Positions 11,591 through 25,300 of a DNA stretch of 64,000 nt are shown here, piece by piece. The translations under genes were made by a program, and so were the position numbers. Each line of letters starts with the position of its first letter. Position 1 is the first letter of the stretch. A model generated the notes under the pieces. It saw only the letters and a list, made by a program, of their open reading frames with translations. It made no database searches and was not told where the DNA came from. The stretch is from Desarmillaria ectypa (taxonomy: Eukaryota > Basidiomycota > Agaricomycetes > Agaricales > Physalacriaceae), in contig JAUDYN010000006.1 in the NCBI GenBank assembly GCA_030407005.1, positions 1,178,001-1,242,000 of the forward strand, written 5' to 3'.

Positions 11591-12767
11591 ATGACGAAAA
11601 TATTTTCTTTCCTTTCTGTTTTTGCTGCTTTCCAAGCCATTCTTTCGCTGCCTCTCAATGAGCCGGATGCTCTGTATGCGAACGAACTGCAGTATCGGTT
11701 TAGATTGCGCAGTGCGCAACCATCATCGGAGACGAATCTCAGGGAGCCGTTGGCAGAGTCGAAATCTCATTCAATCCCTCCGCTTCTGCATGATCCCCCG
11801 AGAAGAACGAGGAAAACCACATGTGCGTCTGCTATCTTCCCTTTGAAACAGTGCCTTTAACATGTATTTCGATACAGTCGTTTCTTCCATACCGACATGG
11901 TAAGCGTCTTGTTACAACCATTGATAAATGTTGAACAGTTTTCATTTCTCAGGTCGTCAACCGGTTATATCGCCATCTATGAAAGACACGGTCTTCAGCG
12001 ACTAGTAGGTTATGTCGATGGCCACAAGGTCATACATACGAAAGAAACTGCCCCACGGTACACCTATCGTGCATATGGGTACGGGGGAGATGTCTATGAC
12101 TCGGTACGTTTAGTGCATTTTCTCACGAGGCACAAACTTGACTAAATGTCTCCAGAACAAGGACGAAAAGATGTGCATCACCGCAGGTTTTTTTGGTCAG
12201 TCTCTCAGGCCTGGATTAAAGAAGTAGGTCACGTTGAGTTTCCAGGGATACGTTGACATTAAACTTTCGCTAGCTTTCACCTGGCTCGGACCACACAAAT
12301 AATCGGTTCGGCTCTTAATGCTGGGAGTAGGCACTAGCTAACTTCGGGTCATAGCATACCCTGGGAACACGCTCACTTTTGATACGAATACAGGAACGTA
12401 CATCGAGACGAACGTCGTGAGTAACTTTCTCGGCGTTATCAACTCTATTAATCAAAAGGTCGTTCCAGTTCTTCCTGGACCCTTTGACCTATGAACTGTC
12501 TGCAGAGTGGACGAATTCTGATGGTAGTATGTTACGTCTTTGCACATGTCAAAGAAAGATTTCATGCTCATCATTGATTGCAGGTCACCCTATGACGTAT
12601 ATTTTCGTCCATGACGAACGGATCTACTACACAGGTGACATCCATGCGGTCCAGCAATCCTTGTATATAGATATGACACGAGTGGTATGTCTTATTGCCA
12701 CCTTGCTGCCATCCATCTGATCACTTTCGTTTTATAGGTCTTCAAATGGATAGAAACTAATTCATAA
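11591..12767 (+). CDS. Secreted protein of unknown function, eight exons
   Basis: The N-terminus is a signal peptide (MTKIFSFLSVFAAFQAILSL, cleavage after about residue 20). Exons 11591-11822, 11878-11899, 11953-12103, 12156-12186, 12355-12416, 12469-12523, 12584-12684 and 12738-12767 add up to 227 residues without a frame conflict, which supports the model. After a charged, probably propeptide-like N-terminal third comes a module starting T-G-Y-I-A-I-Y-E and R-L-V-G-Y-V-D-G. It resembles small beta-rich secreted proteins of Agaricomycetes that start with G-Y-I-x-V and contain an L-G-Y-V strand; these have no known function. The protein ends F-K-W-I-E-T-N-S. The intron at 12187-12354 (168 bp) is unusually long for this locus and might hide a missed exon. 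The 22-bp second exon is notable. Confidence 0.7.
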
Positions 12768-13088
12768 AAATTGACCGCTCTCTCTCTAATGGTGATCCCC
12801 CTACACATTCCTTACATTGGACTATTTGCGGACTAGGAAAATACAACATGTATCAAGCATTTAATCATGTATTTCTACAGCATTGCAGCATATTTTGTGG
12901 ATATCATGTCTAGTCGTAATGAGCGAATATGCTAGCGTTCTGCTCCGCGCCACCGTCACGAGAATGTCCGTAGAAACGCGCCAAGTAAATATGCATACTG
13001 TAGACGCCTTACAAGCATCCACCGAAGAACCCTAGGAATGATACAACGTAGATCAATACCTGAAGGAACGAACGTCGGAAAATAGACG

Positions 13089-13854
13089 TCACTCACAGTA
13101 CTTCGCAGAATACTTTACCGTGATAGGTTCCGATCCTGGAATGCACTACGGAACATTTTATGAGCAGTCAACACGTAACATGAAAAAGAACACCTACTGA
13201 AGCCGGTGGCTGCCCAGCTCTCGTATCTATCCGGTATACCTCATCCGCAAGTTTTCCCAAAACTCTATCAAGGGACAACCAGTCGACATCCTGGCTCCCA
13301 GTAGGTGCAGGGCTTCTTGCTGTTCCGTTGCCCACCACAAATGCCTCTGAATTCTCGGTCGTAGCGGTAAAATCCCACTTTGGACTGATGCCGGTCCCGG
13401 TTATAGGGTTGGTGATAAAGAAATGCTCGCCCAAAAGAGTGAGTCGGTCTGATATATCATGGGCAGAAGTCGGGTCGTCCTTCTCCCAAACGGCCAGAAC
13501 GATGTCCTGGATGCTGTCAAAGAGAGGAGTGCCGTAAAGACAGGAAATGTCGAGAATGGATGCCACGGCACCGACGTTTCTGCGGATTTACGAGACCGTA
13601 TCAGAACCAATGACACATGCTGGGAAATCCATGGAAACTAACGTATAAGTGCCCTCTTCCGAGCAGGTATAGTTCTGCGTCCCCACACCGACAGTGATAT
13701 GAGTAGGAGGTTCACTTGGTGGCGGAAGCTTCACCCCCGGGGGTAGGACGAGTTGGGCCTTGGAAATATCGCAACTCTTTCCTGGTTGGTAGTGATAGGG
13801 AGCGCCGAGAGCTGAAAAGATGAGAGATAGAGCAATCAGAATGGATATGAACAT
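13089..13854 (-). CDS. Secreted DUF3455 protein, copy 1
   Basis: Minus-strand exons 13643-13854, 13198-13579 and 13089-13145 give 216 residues. The N-terminus is a signal peptide (MFISILIALSLIFSALGAP). The mature part has the DUF3455 features: C-D-I-S-K-A-Q-L-V-L-P-P-G, G-V-G-T-Q-N-Y-T-C, N-V-G-A-V-A, a central S-P-K-W-D-F-T-A, D-V-D-W-L-S-L, V-Y-R-I-D-T-R-A-G-Q-P-P-A and a final C-I-P-G-S-E-P-I-T-V-K-Y. The family is often mislabelled malate dehydrogenase in fungal databases because of an old annotation; nothing here resembles that enzyme. Its role is unknown; it is extracellular or wall-associated by inference. An in-frame upstream Met at 13950 is rejected because it would place charged residues before the signal peptide. 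A paralogue lies at 41467-42250. Confidence 0.85.
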
Positions 13855-13954
13855 CTCGTGAGCTTGGAAGGTAAGGAGTATTGGACGGTATGAGTGAGGG
13901 GCTATTAAAAGACAAGTCCTGGTTTTAAAGTATCTGCGGAGATTTGCCAATACA

Positions 13955-15459
13955 CCCGAGACTGTGATACATCTAATGCGCTGCGGAGGTGCCCCCGACT
14001 TCCCCGCGCGCCCTCAGTGCAAGAAATCGGGTGCATAAGTTTTGAAATTTCCGATTTGTATTCGCTGTGCAGCACCAATTCTAGCAAGAAGGGTACCGCT
14101 TGCCTCATGGATGCCTGCCCCCGGAGTAAAGTATAGACTGAAACAGCAAATATTATAATGGCGGAAGCAAGACCAGAGTGTTCACCAATAGCCTAGAAGT
14201 CGAATCCACCTCAAGAGCCACGAAGTTATTCCTCCCGCAAGTTGACACCTAGTAGAACCATGTATTTCTGGTCTATGCGGCATGCGATAAAGGACTTGAG
14301 AAAAGCGCGAAGAGAGACCATCTATCACACCACTATCACACCAGCAGTGCAGAAATGAAACCTGTTACAGGATTTGCAGAGCATCAGAGGGAGAGAAGAA
14401 GAGACTAGCATTCTGAAACGTTGCTGAAACGCGATTTAGGCGGGAATTTAGGCAGCTTATCTCGGGGCCTCCGGCCCGCTGAGCCCCAAGCCTCTGAAGA
14501 CGACAACACATACAATTGTGATGAAAGAAAGGGTCGAGGCAGGTAGAAGGTAAGACTTTCGATTCCCAGATTCAGTCCTACATATTGCGATATTAGGACC
14601 AATCCGTAGAAGTAATACAATGAAAGAGTTACAGTCTATCCTCTCGTCGATCTGACTGAGTAGACAAGGCGGTCAGTGGCATGGACCGAGAACAAAAGCC
14701 ATATGTGTTCCGAAAAAGGCTTCCAAGTATTCAATATTTAAATATTCAAGCTTTAAGACTAATGCAAGTACAGTCTAAGTGATCCAAAAAAAATCAGTGC
14801 CTTTCGAAACGCCCTTGTGGACAGTCCCAATCGGTACGCAGGTTGATTCCAGTCCAAAGACGACACATGAGAAGTCAGAATTCAAGTGAATCTGGTCCTC
14901 GAGAGCCAGGTGGATCGAACAGAAGTCCGAAGAGCCTTCCTTAGTAGTACAACTATACAAATATTATATCTGCCTGTGTTCGTAGTCTCTATAAAATGTA
15001 GCTCTCTTTAGCACGAAGCCTGAGGATCGGGTACATCGGCAACGAGGCAAGCTTGTGTACAAGTACAGCCAAGAAAGTGAAATCGAGATTTTGTTCAATG
15101 CAGGGAGAGACGTTGGAGCGGAGGTGTATCATTTACTATTTTGTGTTTTGGCCGAAAGTTGTCCGACGCATGGTGAAAGCACACGAATATCTGTATGCAG
15201 TGTATTGCAGATCGGGTTAACATTGGAGACAGTACCGCGCCTTTGATGTTCCAGAAACGTACCTTACAGTAGATGATTCAACAACGACAATAAGTAAGAG
15301 TTCTATTGAATCGTAATAGCTTGCGTTGAACATAAGATTTACACTGTCTACTAAATATACAGAGGGGCTTTCTAATTTTCTATGCACGTGGATGTGAAAA
15401 ATTAAGCAAACACTAATAAGGTCTTTATAACTTATGTAATTAGTCCAATGGAGTGTGAC
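13955..15459. other. Gap between DUF3455 copy 1 and the ABC transporter
   Basis: About 1.5 kb of mixed, partly A/T-rich sequence (15250-15450 especially). Open frames are short (below 72 codons) on both strands and none shows a domain, signal peptide or splice continuity. It should contain the promoter of the DUF3455 gene (right of 13854) and the 3' end of the ABC transporter. I see no gene, RNA or repeat. Confidence 0.5.
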
Positions 15460-18400
15460 CTATCGGCGACGAGCGATTCTCTTTTTAAACGAGTCTAATA
15501 AACTTCCTGTGCGCACACGGAAGAAGTATGTGCAGACATAAATAGCCCAAATCTATCAAGTTGCTATCAGTTATATTACCAAGTCTTCAGGAAGAGAAGG
15601 AACTCACATTGAAAGCAATGAAAACACAAAGAAGTCCAACATTCCTCCACCTGTGCGCGTAGAAGATATTGAAGTTCCTACCCAGGAACTCGTCCGTCGT
15701 TGCGGTTGAGCAGAACGAACATTCGTTAGTAGCATCGGCGTTCGTCAAGTAACCGCCGTTGGCAGAAATGTACGGGTTGAGATATTCGCCACACGTTTGC
15801 CCGGATGGAGGATGAATAGTGACAAGCTCAACAGACGAGCAGGTTATCTGTTGTCTGCCGAGCGCTACCAGAGAGTAAAGAATCAGGATTCATTCATGTC
15901 TCCATAAAAAGCCTTCCTGACCTTGTCCGAGCAGACCTTCGATGAGGTAAGTGTAGGGAGATACGCGGTACATCCATTGCCACCATCCGAGTTGGCTGAA
16001 CGGTTGCAGAACACCATTGCTAGAATTATTGTGAGACCAACTCAAAAACCGGCAATGAACGCAAAAACACTCACAAAGTCATAACGAAAGAGAACAAGAA
16101 ACTGAACAAGATCGCGGCAAGCTCGGCATTAGGCACCATGGACGCAACGGCCTGACCCAGGGACGTGTAGTAGAGAGGGAAGATGACAGCCATCACAAGG
16201 AATGTGTAACCGGCACGAGACGACGGATAGCCAACTGTCCAGAACCAGCACAAAAAGTATACGCCCGATCCAAGGATGTTCCACGGAAGTTCGGCGAGGA
16301 ATTGGGCTGTAAGCAAGGCCGACCAATGATACATGCGACTTGGACGCTCGCGAATCTCGTAAACATTGCGCATTTTGATGAACGGGACCTGAAGCTGGTT
16401 AGCCAAGGGAGCGGCCAGAATTGTGCCCAAGAAGATAGACTGGCAGATCATGAGAATCTGATACCGATAATAAGAGTTAGATGCACTTACGAATAGCTTG
16501 TTTTGAGTCGCCTGTTGACTATCCTTCGCCTTAAAGAAAGTGAACTGTACGACAAAACAGTTAGACAGCCATCTAAAGAATTGAGTACGAAGCATACCCC
16601 AATGAACAAGCCCGACATTATGTTGAGGGCAAACTTGGCGATCAGATAGGTCGGATCTCTCCAACGGAACATGAGGTCACGCTTCACCAAAACAGCGAAC
16701 TGATGGAGCCAAGATGTGGCGAACTCGGTATGTACAGTAGCCTCGACAGCGCCCCTCCTTCTTCCTTCGGCGTGCAGAGCGTCAAGTTCAGTCTGTAGAT
16801 TAGCGCACTCCGCTGAATTCTTCCAGATCGTGTGCCTATAACAGATTCGATAAGAGTTTGTTCAGTTAAAAGCAGTAGTAACGCACCAATCCTGGGTTGC
16901 ATGGGCGGTCGCTCCAGCCCCGATGACGTCCAACATGAACTCAGCACTATGTCATTGGCCATCAGATCAGGAAGAGATACTGTACGAAGCAAGACTTACG
17001 GGTTTTCATCCTCGTGGCAAACCCTTGATTTGTTCCTCTCGAAGTATTGAATAAGTGTCGTAGAGTTGTTCCCAAGATCTCCAAAGTATACGGTCTGACC
17101 TCCCTTCTTCAGAAGGAGAAGCCGGTCGAAGACCTGGAAGAGTTCGGCGGAAGGTTGATGAATTCTACACAATTGGCTTAGTTTCTATCGTCATGATGCA
17201 TCAACATAAGACGTACGTGCAAAGAATGGCTTGCCCATTATCGGCGAGATTCCTCAAGAAAGACATGATAGCCCATGCGCTCTGTGAATCTAGTCCAGAA
17301 GTAGGTTCGTCCAGGAACAATAACAATTTGGGCTAAAGACGAAAGATGTCAAATCGATACTCAATGCAGATAAAGCAGGATACTTACCTTCGCCGCCAAT
17401 TCCACAGCTATCGTCGTACGCTTGCGATGTTCAATACCAAGCGAACCGACAACAGCGTCGGCATAAGCCTCGAGACCGCACAATTTGATACACCTCTCGA
17501 CACTGAATAGGAGTTAGTAAATACGACTCGAAGGTACACGGACAGCACCCACTAGGCCTCTTTCTCAGCCAACGGAACTGACGCCGGCTGACGCAAGTTT
17601 GCCGAAACAAGTAAAGCCTCGCGAACAGTATCGGTGTTTACATGTGTGTCCATCTGCTGACAATAACCACTAGAATTCGTGTGTTAGTATAATAGGCAAT
17701 CGATTACTCAAAAGCAACTCACGTCTGCGCTTGAAAATCACTGGGAAGAGCGAGTCCATTAACGAAACGATCTCCGAGAACGACGCCAGTGCTGACTCGT
17801 TGAGCCAGAACGTTGAGCAGTGTAGTCTGCACAAACAATCAGTCCTTTTTTGTTCCAGCCAATATAACATCATTACCGACCTTGCCTGCACCCGATTCAC
17901 CCATCAGGGCCGTCAACTTTCCAGGGGCAACATATCCAGAAACATCGTCAAGTAAACGCCGCTGTCCTTCAGCCACGGGAACCGTGTACTGCAGATGTTG
18001 CCAACTAAACAGATCCGTCATCGGCGGGTGTTCAGCCAAAACTTTCTCTGCCTCTGCAGCGGCGGCAATAGCGTCATGGAATGTGTCCCTAGATCGTACA
18101 GAAGAGATCTCTTCATCTTTTTTCTCCTGGTCCAGAATGGGCGCCTTCGTCCCGCGCTTAAATAGTACCATTGCGGATTCACCCGCAACGGTTGTGTTGA
18201 ACTCAGAATATGCGAACAAAACGAATAGGAACGCCACCAAGAAAGCGATGAGAATTCCGAAATTCTATTAGGGTCAAATTAGTCCTAGAATGACGAAAAG
18301 GTACAGGCTGTCAACGCACCATCCAAGTATTGCCGTACGAATATCCATAGGAAAGAGAAATAAATCTGTTGCCGTCTACATAGGCCTGACCTGCGACTGA

Positions 18401-21127
18401 TCCAACTGTAGGACAGGCCTGGTTGTTAATGCTGACGTTTTCGTATCCAGGTCCTTGAGGAACAAATGCCGCGCAGGATGCATTGAGCGTGTGGAATTCG
18501 TTGGACATGACGCTTTCAAAGCCGTAGCGAAGAGGCTAACCAGAATGTAAGTCACATTTAATCATAAAGAAAGAGGGCCTACATTGATGTAGGATATCCA
18601 TTTGAGAGCACCAATCATGGATGGCTTTGGAATGGTAAATCCGCTGCATTAACGTCAGAAAGAAGAGACAAGTCGGGAGAACTCTGAGACACGTACGTGT
18701 ATACCATCAAGGCGAGGAGCATGATACCTGCCGAGCAGTGAGGAACGTCAAATTACGTAGAGGGACAAACTTACCAGCTAGCGTTTGCGCCTCGGACTCA
18801 GCCTTGAAAGCAGCAGCAACAGCACGGAACCACGCTTTCATCGTTACAGCCATTGTGAATAGGAACAAAAGGAAAACGCTGCGAGATATTAAGCACACAG
18901 GAATATAAACAGAAGGGAAAATAAAATGCATACAAGAATTGCCCAGCTGTCCGTTGTAAACCGACGATGAAATAGATAAGGATACCGAAGGCGGTAGTGG
19001 TCAAGAACGTGATAGGAATATCAACCAAGGTAAGAGCGACGGCTTCGATAAAAGGATGGTACAAGGCAGCCTTCTGGTGTCGGGCGACAATGGGACGTTG
19101 GTTGAACAGAGCAGGAATCTCTGCCATACTTGATAGGGCAGCAAACAAAAGGGCGCTGCAAAGAGTCTAGTTAAATACAGTGCAAACAATGATGAGGAAA
19201 AACGTACAAGAAGAGAACACCGCTTCGACTAAAGAATGCCGAAGTCGATTCGGGAGCGTTGACGAAAACCGTGCCGACGATCACACCCTGAAGAATGAAC
19301 GATCTAGATACAAAATACGTCAAGCTCGTACGACCATGAATATCAGATGAAACCTTACATTAGATTCATGATAGTCGCTTGCTTGTTCCCCCAGAGGATT
19401 TGAGTGCGCCTCTTCATCACAGCTCGGATTTGCATGGGAATGGAAATCATATAGGGTCTGAAAGTGAATGAGAACATTTCTGTTAACAAGAGAAAGGTAC
19501 TGACGAGCTTGGCCTCGTGTTCCTCGAATGCTCTGCGCGGGCACTCTCCCGATAGTAGTGGGCTCTATCCGGCAATCCTACGTAGACCTCTTTGTACAAA
19601 GCAATGTCTTCACGATTCTGACGACCGAGATACGACTTGTAGAAACGCTCGGCAAACTCGGCCGCGGTGCGAGGACGGTTTGGAATGTCGGGATTAGGGA
19701 TGCGACCATTTGGATCTGTAACGGCCACGAGGAAATCAGGTGTTGTCTGCCTGTTAGCTGGAAGGTAGCCCAGGTCAATGAAGTACTGTTTCGCTTGATC
19801 TGCGGGCCCAAAGTACGCCATCCTTCCTTCGTATATGACGCAGACCTTGTCGAAAAGTTGATAAAGCGTCTCGCCCGCCTGGTAGATGGAAACTATGGTG
19901 CTGAGGTTGTCGATGTCGGTGGATATTCTCAGCGCACGTCCGAATTCAAGCGCAGTGGAGGCATCGAGACCGCGAGTAGAGCTACGTTGGTTATCAGATG
20001 TACCATCCAAAATAAGAAAAGCGGAAGACGCACTTGTCCCAAGAGTTTAATTTGCTTCGAGTAGCCATGGCTTCGGCAATAGACACCCGCTTCTTCTCTC
20101 CTCCTGATACACCACGGATAGCAGCATCGCCGACCATTGTACCCTTAGCATGTCGCAGACCGAAGATAGTTGTGAGGACCTCGACCATTATGTCGACGTA
20201 CTCTGCCCTGGAGTGGCCAACACGCTCTTGAGGAGCGCGTGTCTTGGCTGCAAATCTGAGGGTCTGCTCAACAGTCAAAGTCGGAAAATGGACATCATCC
20301 TCAGGGCAATATTGAACATCGCCACGATAATGTTTTGCAACCTCTTCAGGAGAAAGGGAGTCGTAATGGACTTCGCCCTCTACTGAATGGTACTCCTCCC
20401 TTTGATTCGCGAGTGTCTTTAGGAATGTACTGCAACCGGAACCAGGACGCCCCAAGACGACTATAGATTAAGGATGCATCAGTACCAGAGTAATTTCAAA
20501 CTGGAAAACCACGTACGAATCATCTCCCCAGGTCGAACGACACCCTCAAATCCAGAAATAATATCTCTCAGAGAAGGATGACGGGCAGTCCGAATCTTCT
20601 CCAGGATGTTAAACGGGTTAAGCGTCGACCCGAGGGTCTCCTGGTAAGACGCCGTTGCCCCGAGACCGACAACCCGGAGGTTCTCAAACACAACGCCCAA
20701 CTGACGGTCCTTGATGTTGGCCTCTACGCGTCTAATGCGGACAATGTGTCAGGAACGCAATATATTCGGCTTGCGAAGAACTCGGAACACACCTCTTAAC
20801 GATGGTGCGCATAGCCTTTTCCAAATCAAATGAACCATCAGTTGGTATTGATAGAGTGACTTCGGAATCGTTGGTGGGTCGCACGTTGTCCTGAGTGCGA
20901 GTCGAAATGCGACTAAGGCGTCTGTCCAGTCCGGCGGCGCCGGTAGGATCGAAGAAATCATAGTCTACAGAGGCGCTCCGCCGTTTCCTCTTCACTACGT
21001 CGACATGTTGTGGAGCATGGTAGGAGTGAGCAGGTGAGTGAGGATGAGCATTGGCATGTTCGTCTGAGTTGTCCACCGTGTCGTCTTCGCGAATTTTCTG
21101 GAGAGGTATATGTTCGATAGTATCCAT
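15460..21127 (-). CDS. PDR-type ABC transporter (ABCG, Cdr1/Pdr5-like), full length
   Basis: A full-size pump with the order NBD1-TMD1-NBD2-TMD2, read from 21127 leftwards through many short introns. NBD1 shows the degenerate Walker [10 protein letters not shown] (Cys in place of Lys), the signature [10 protein letters not shown], and a split W-D-N-S-T-R-G-L-D Walker B, all hallmarks of fungal PDR pumps. TMD1 covers about 19550-18300. NBD2 has a canonical Walker A G-E-S-G-A-G-K-T-T across an intron near 17880, and [11 protein letters not shown] near 17320. TMD2 covers 16700-15460 and has the large Cys-containing extracellular loop before the last helix. The final exon, 15460-15552, ends in a basic stretch and a stop. 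Such pumps export azoles and other hydrophobic compounds through the plasma membrane. Its expression is typically under Pdr/zinc-cluster control; no operator is identified here. Confidence 0.92.
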
Positions 21128-22368
21128 GATATTAGGGGGGAAATGGGGGAAAGTACGAAGAGAGGAAAGCCACGAAACCGCTGCTTTTGTAGGTACTGTT
21201 CCCAAACGCGGTTACATAACGCGGGGCCCTTTGCTGACGAGAAAATTGAAACGAAGACAGGCATCCGGAATAGATAACAGCGTCATTTGGGGATGAAATA
21301 GGGTAATCTTACTCGAACAGTCTCGAAACCGTGATTGATGCCCGGAGATACGACCCGCCCACGTTATACAAAATGGTCAATGACAAAGAAACGATGACAA
21401 TGGACCACGGTAAGACGAGTTTGCCATTGTTTCTTTTTCAAGCTGTTGCTTCGGCACGTACAGCCACAGGCACCCCAACGTTAACCCACTTTCCAGTTCT
21501 TGCTTTTTTCCAACATTTTCTCGCAGAATATTCGTCAATCCTCGTGGATGAGAAAACTTGGATCATGCTCGAGAAGTCTTCGAAGTCGCAGCCAACCATT
21601 CAAAACATTCACTGTACCGTGAGTCTCGGGGTGATCGATGGTCCCCGCCCGCATTCCGCTTGCCTTCTATCCATTCTTGCACCGAGCGTTTCCAGACTCG
21701 ATCCGGAAAAACTCTTCCGAACCATACGGGGTACAAACTTGGACGTTGTAAGCTGAGGGAGCTTGCGGAAGCAGCGCCCATGAGGTGCTGACTTAGCAGA
21801 CGAGCAATGTTTTTAACTCACGGCCGTGCCTCAAGGAATATGTCGAGATTTAATGTAGTCGGTACAGATCTCGGTTGTAACACGATTACGTGAGGCCTGT
21901 CAACAAAGTCAACTCACAGACGTTCACGATGATCCGGATCCAATAAGAGGGTATACATACTTTGAGAACCGCATTCAAGTATCTCACCGAGTTATACATA
22001 CAATTTAAATAGTCGTTGTATTTTTGTTGCGGGTAATTAAGTCGTACAAAGTCATGAAATAGGGTACATAACAAACAAAAATCAAACTGCACACCTCGAA
22101 GCAACCAGGAACAATCACCAAGCCTCCATCCCACTCTCGCCTCCTTTTACCTCTCTGAATATCCGATGTCATATCCTAACATTGTAACTTGTAATGTTTT
22201 TTTAAAAAATAATGCGCGTGGAGAATCTAATGGTACGTGAATGAGAGACAATAAAGTAAATGACACCAGCTCCGCTAAGATAACGAGGATGGCAGGAACG
22301 AGCGAACAAATCGAGATAATTGCTTCCCAGATTCCTCACACTAACTTCTCTCTTCTCTCCCAATACAT
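21128..22368. other. Region between pma1 and the ABC transporter
   Basis: It holds the promoter of the ABC transporter and the terminator side of pma1. A 141-codon open frame on the plus strand (21331-21756) has mixed composition, no signal peptide, no domain I know and stops in the other expected exon frames; I treat it as chance. No TATA box stands out near 21127, and a GC-rich leader precedes the ATG. Confidence 0.45.
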
Positions 22369-25300
22369 TTAAGCAGCAGTACGTGAGGGGTTGCGAGCCA
22401 ATGTCGCACCGACACGTTGGGCTTGGATGCTGCTGAAACGCTGCAACTCCTCAGGCTTCATCGTAATTCTACCACCAAAGCCAACCTTCCGTGCAGCCCT
22501 CTTAATGAAGGACACACGGTTGGAATACAAGGACTCGTTGATGGAGGCAACACGTGATTGGGTGCGAGTGATGGGGACGCCCTCGTGAGAAGCGGCAGCG
22601 GCGACTTGGCGCGCGCGACGCTCACGGAGGAACTTGATAATGGTAGCCTTCATACCGAACTTGATGAAGTCGAGAGGGAAGAACCAGACAATGTTCTACA
22701 AGTAGCGTGTCAGAAAGAGAAAGTAAAAACGTTCGTCAATTGTGAACGTACCCAGACCCAAACAATGCCAATCCATCCACCAGAGATGGAGTGTATCTGG
22801 GTGAAGCCCCAATCACCGTAGGCAGCAATGATCGATGACACGAGCTGTGCCACACAGAAAGCCAAGAAGAGGGCAACAGAAGGGCGCTCCATGAAGAAGA
22901 ATCCGTGGGACCGAGTGACGAAGATCAGAGCCTGCGAAATAATGGCGACTTGGAGATAGACAACCATGTGAAGTTGACGGTCATTGGCCTGGACGGGGAA
23001 TTCCTCAAGCGAGACACCGAACTTATCCTGGAAGAAGGTCGTTTCCATGATGATGATGACCAAGGCGATCCTATATTGAAATATCAGTCCTTGGGGCAAA
23101 TGCACACATAGTAAGGAAAACTCACGTCGACATGGTCAGGTACAAACCATATGCAACAGCGTACGCGAAAATCTCAGCCAGGTCCCAACTATCCGGAGTG
23201 TTGGAGGGTAGCACACGGTCCACAGAGAGTGTCATAATGGTACCATCGTTCAACAACGCGATGATAAGAACCATGAATGGCGGGAAGTCGAACTGGTATG
23301 CGAAGGCCAAAACAGCGAAACAGACAACGATACGGATAGTAACAGCACAGGCGTAGATTGAATAGTTCCTCATACGTTGGAAAATGATACGAGAGCCACG
23401 GATAGCATGGACAATGGTGGAAAGACCGGGTTCCGTCAAGACGATATCGGCAGCACCGCGAGCAGCATCAGTTGCACCTTCGACGGCAATACCGACGTTG
23501 GCACGAGACAGAGCAGGGGCATCATTGGCACCATCACCGGTCATGGCACACAAGTGACCCAAACCCTGGAGACGCTTGACAATCTCATACTTGTGCTCTG
23601 GGAAGACTCCAGCAAAACCGTCAGCATCCATGATCATCTCATCCAAAGAGCTGTGCTTGCTGCCTGGGGCCGGGCCATCCTTGAGTACCTTGGCAGGATA
23701 CATGTGGTCACCCAAGCCAAGACGACGACCGGTTTCCTTTGCAATGGCGAGCTGATCACCGGTAACCATCTTGACCTTGACACCGAGGGCCATGGCGTCA
23801 TCGATAGTCTGCTTGGTGTCGTCACGGGGAGGATCGAAGATAGCAAGAAGACCAATAAGCTCAAATCCGTTACCCTCGGCCTCGAAATCATCACCATCAA
23901 CCTCCTCGAATGCTACGGCGAGGGCACGGAGACCACGGGTGGCATACTCCTCAACATCAGCCTCCAATTTGTTCTCCAGTTCCTCAGTCTTGTTACGAGT
24001 GCAGAGTTCGATGATAATACCGGTCATACCCTTGGTAACACGCTTCAGCTTGCCCGTGGACTCCTCACGGTAAGTGATCTCAGTACGCTTGTCGACGGGG
24101 TTGAAAGGCTTGAAGTCGAGGAGCTTGATGCCAGCACGGGCCTTGGCTGGGTCACCGATAGCCTGGACGACAGACGAATCAATAGCGTCCTGATTCTCGG
24201 TACGGGAAGCGTAGGCGGCGAGGAGGATGACGTCATCGGCGGAAAACGGACCATAGGTGCGGATGGTGTCCTTGTCAATGGTAAGCTTGTTGGTGGTGAG
24301 GGTGCCGGTCTTGTCAGAGCACAGAATGGTAACACCAGCCAACTCTTCAATGGCGGTGATACGAGTAACAATGGCCTTATGCTTAGCGAGCTGCTGGGCA
24401 CCGACTGCAAGGGTGACGGACAAGACAGTGGGCATGGCAATGGGAATACCACCGATCAAGAGGACAAGGATGTTGTCGAGACCGCGACGATAAGTGTAGT
24501 GGAAGCGAGGATACAGGATGACGATTTCAAGGAGGACGAAAATGCCAATGGCAACCAAGCAGAAAGACCCAATTTGAGCCAAAATTTTCTGCAAATGACC
24601 GGTGGTGTCATCATCCTGGCCGACAAGGGAGGCGGCACGACCGAAGAAAGTGTTGGCACCAGTGGAGATGACAACACCCTCAGCTTCACCTTGTTTGCAA
24701 GTCGAACCACTAAATGGAGAGGATAATATCAGAGACACAACGCGATCACGGGCGCAGAAACGACGCACGAGAAACACTGGTCACCAGCCTTTTTGGACTG
24801 AGGAAGCGATTCACCAGTGAGAGCGGCCTGATCGATGGAAACGTTTATGGCTTCAATGAGACGACAGTCGGCAGGGACAATATCACCGATCTTAAAGGAT
24901 ATCATGTCGCCGGGCACAAGACCCGCCGACTCAATTTCTGACCAAGAACCAGCACGCTTGACCTTGGCCTTGGGAGCGAGAGAGTCCATAAGGGCCTTGA
25001 CGGCATTTCCAGCGTTCCGCTCTTCATAGAAACCAATAGAGGAGTTGATAAACAGGAGCAAGATGATACCGACAAAGTCCTGCCAATCAGGAGCACGGCC
25101 CTCGCCGTTGGAGAGGGCAATAGCGACGAGAGCAGCAGCTTCCATAACCCATGAAAGCGGGTTCCACATGAAACTAAGGAACTAAGAATGGGATGAATGC
25201 TTGGCGATCTTGGCAGAGAAGAACGAGAAGCATACCTGGAGAATGGCGTTCTGCTCCTCAGATTCAAGTTTGTTGGGGCCGAATAGTTCAAGACGACGCG

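Noticed and set aside
13089..13854. Malate dehydrogenase label for DUF3455 proteins
   Set aside because: No Rossmann dinucleotide motif and a secretory signal; the label is an old database error.
21331..21756. 141-codon plus-strand open frame upstream of the ABC transporter
   Set aside because: No recognisable family, no signal peptide or membrane segment, and it occupies the expected promoter.
23377..24726. 449-codon open frame antisense to pma1
   Set aside because: It lies exactly opposite the most biased coding exon of pma1; C-ending codons on the sense strand remove stops on the other strand. The product is Gly/Thr/Asp-rich with no domain.
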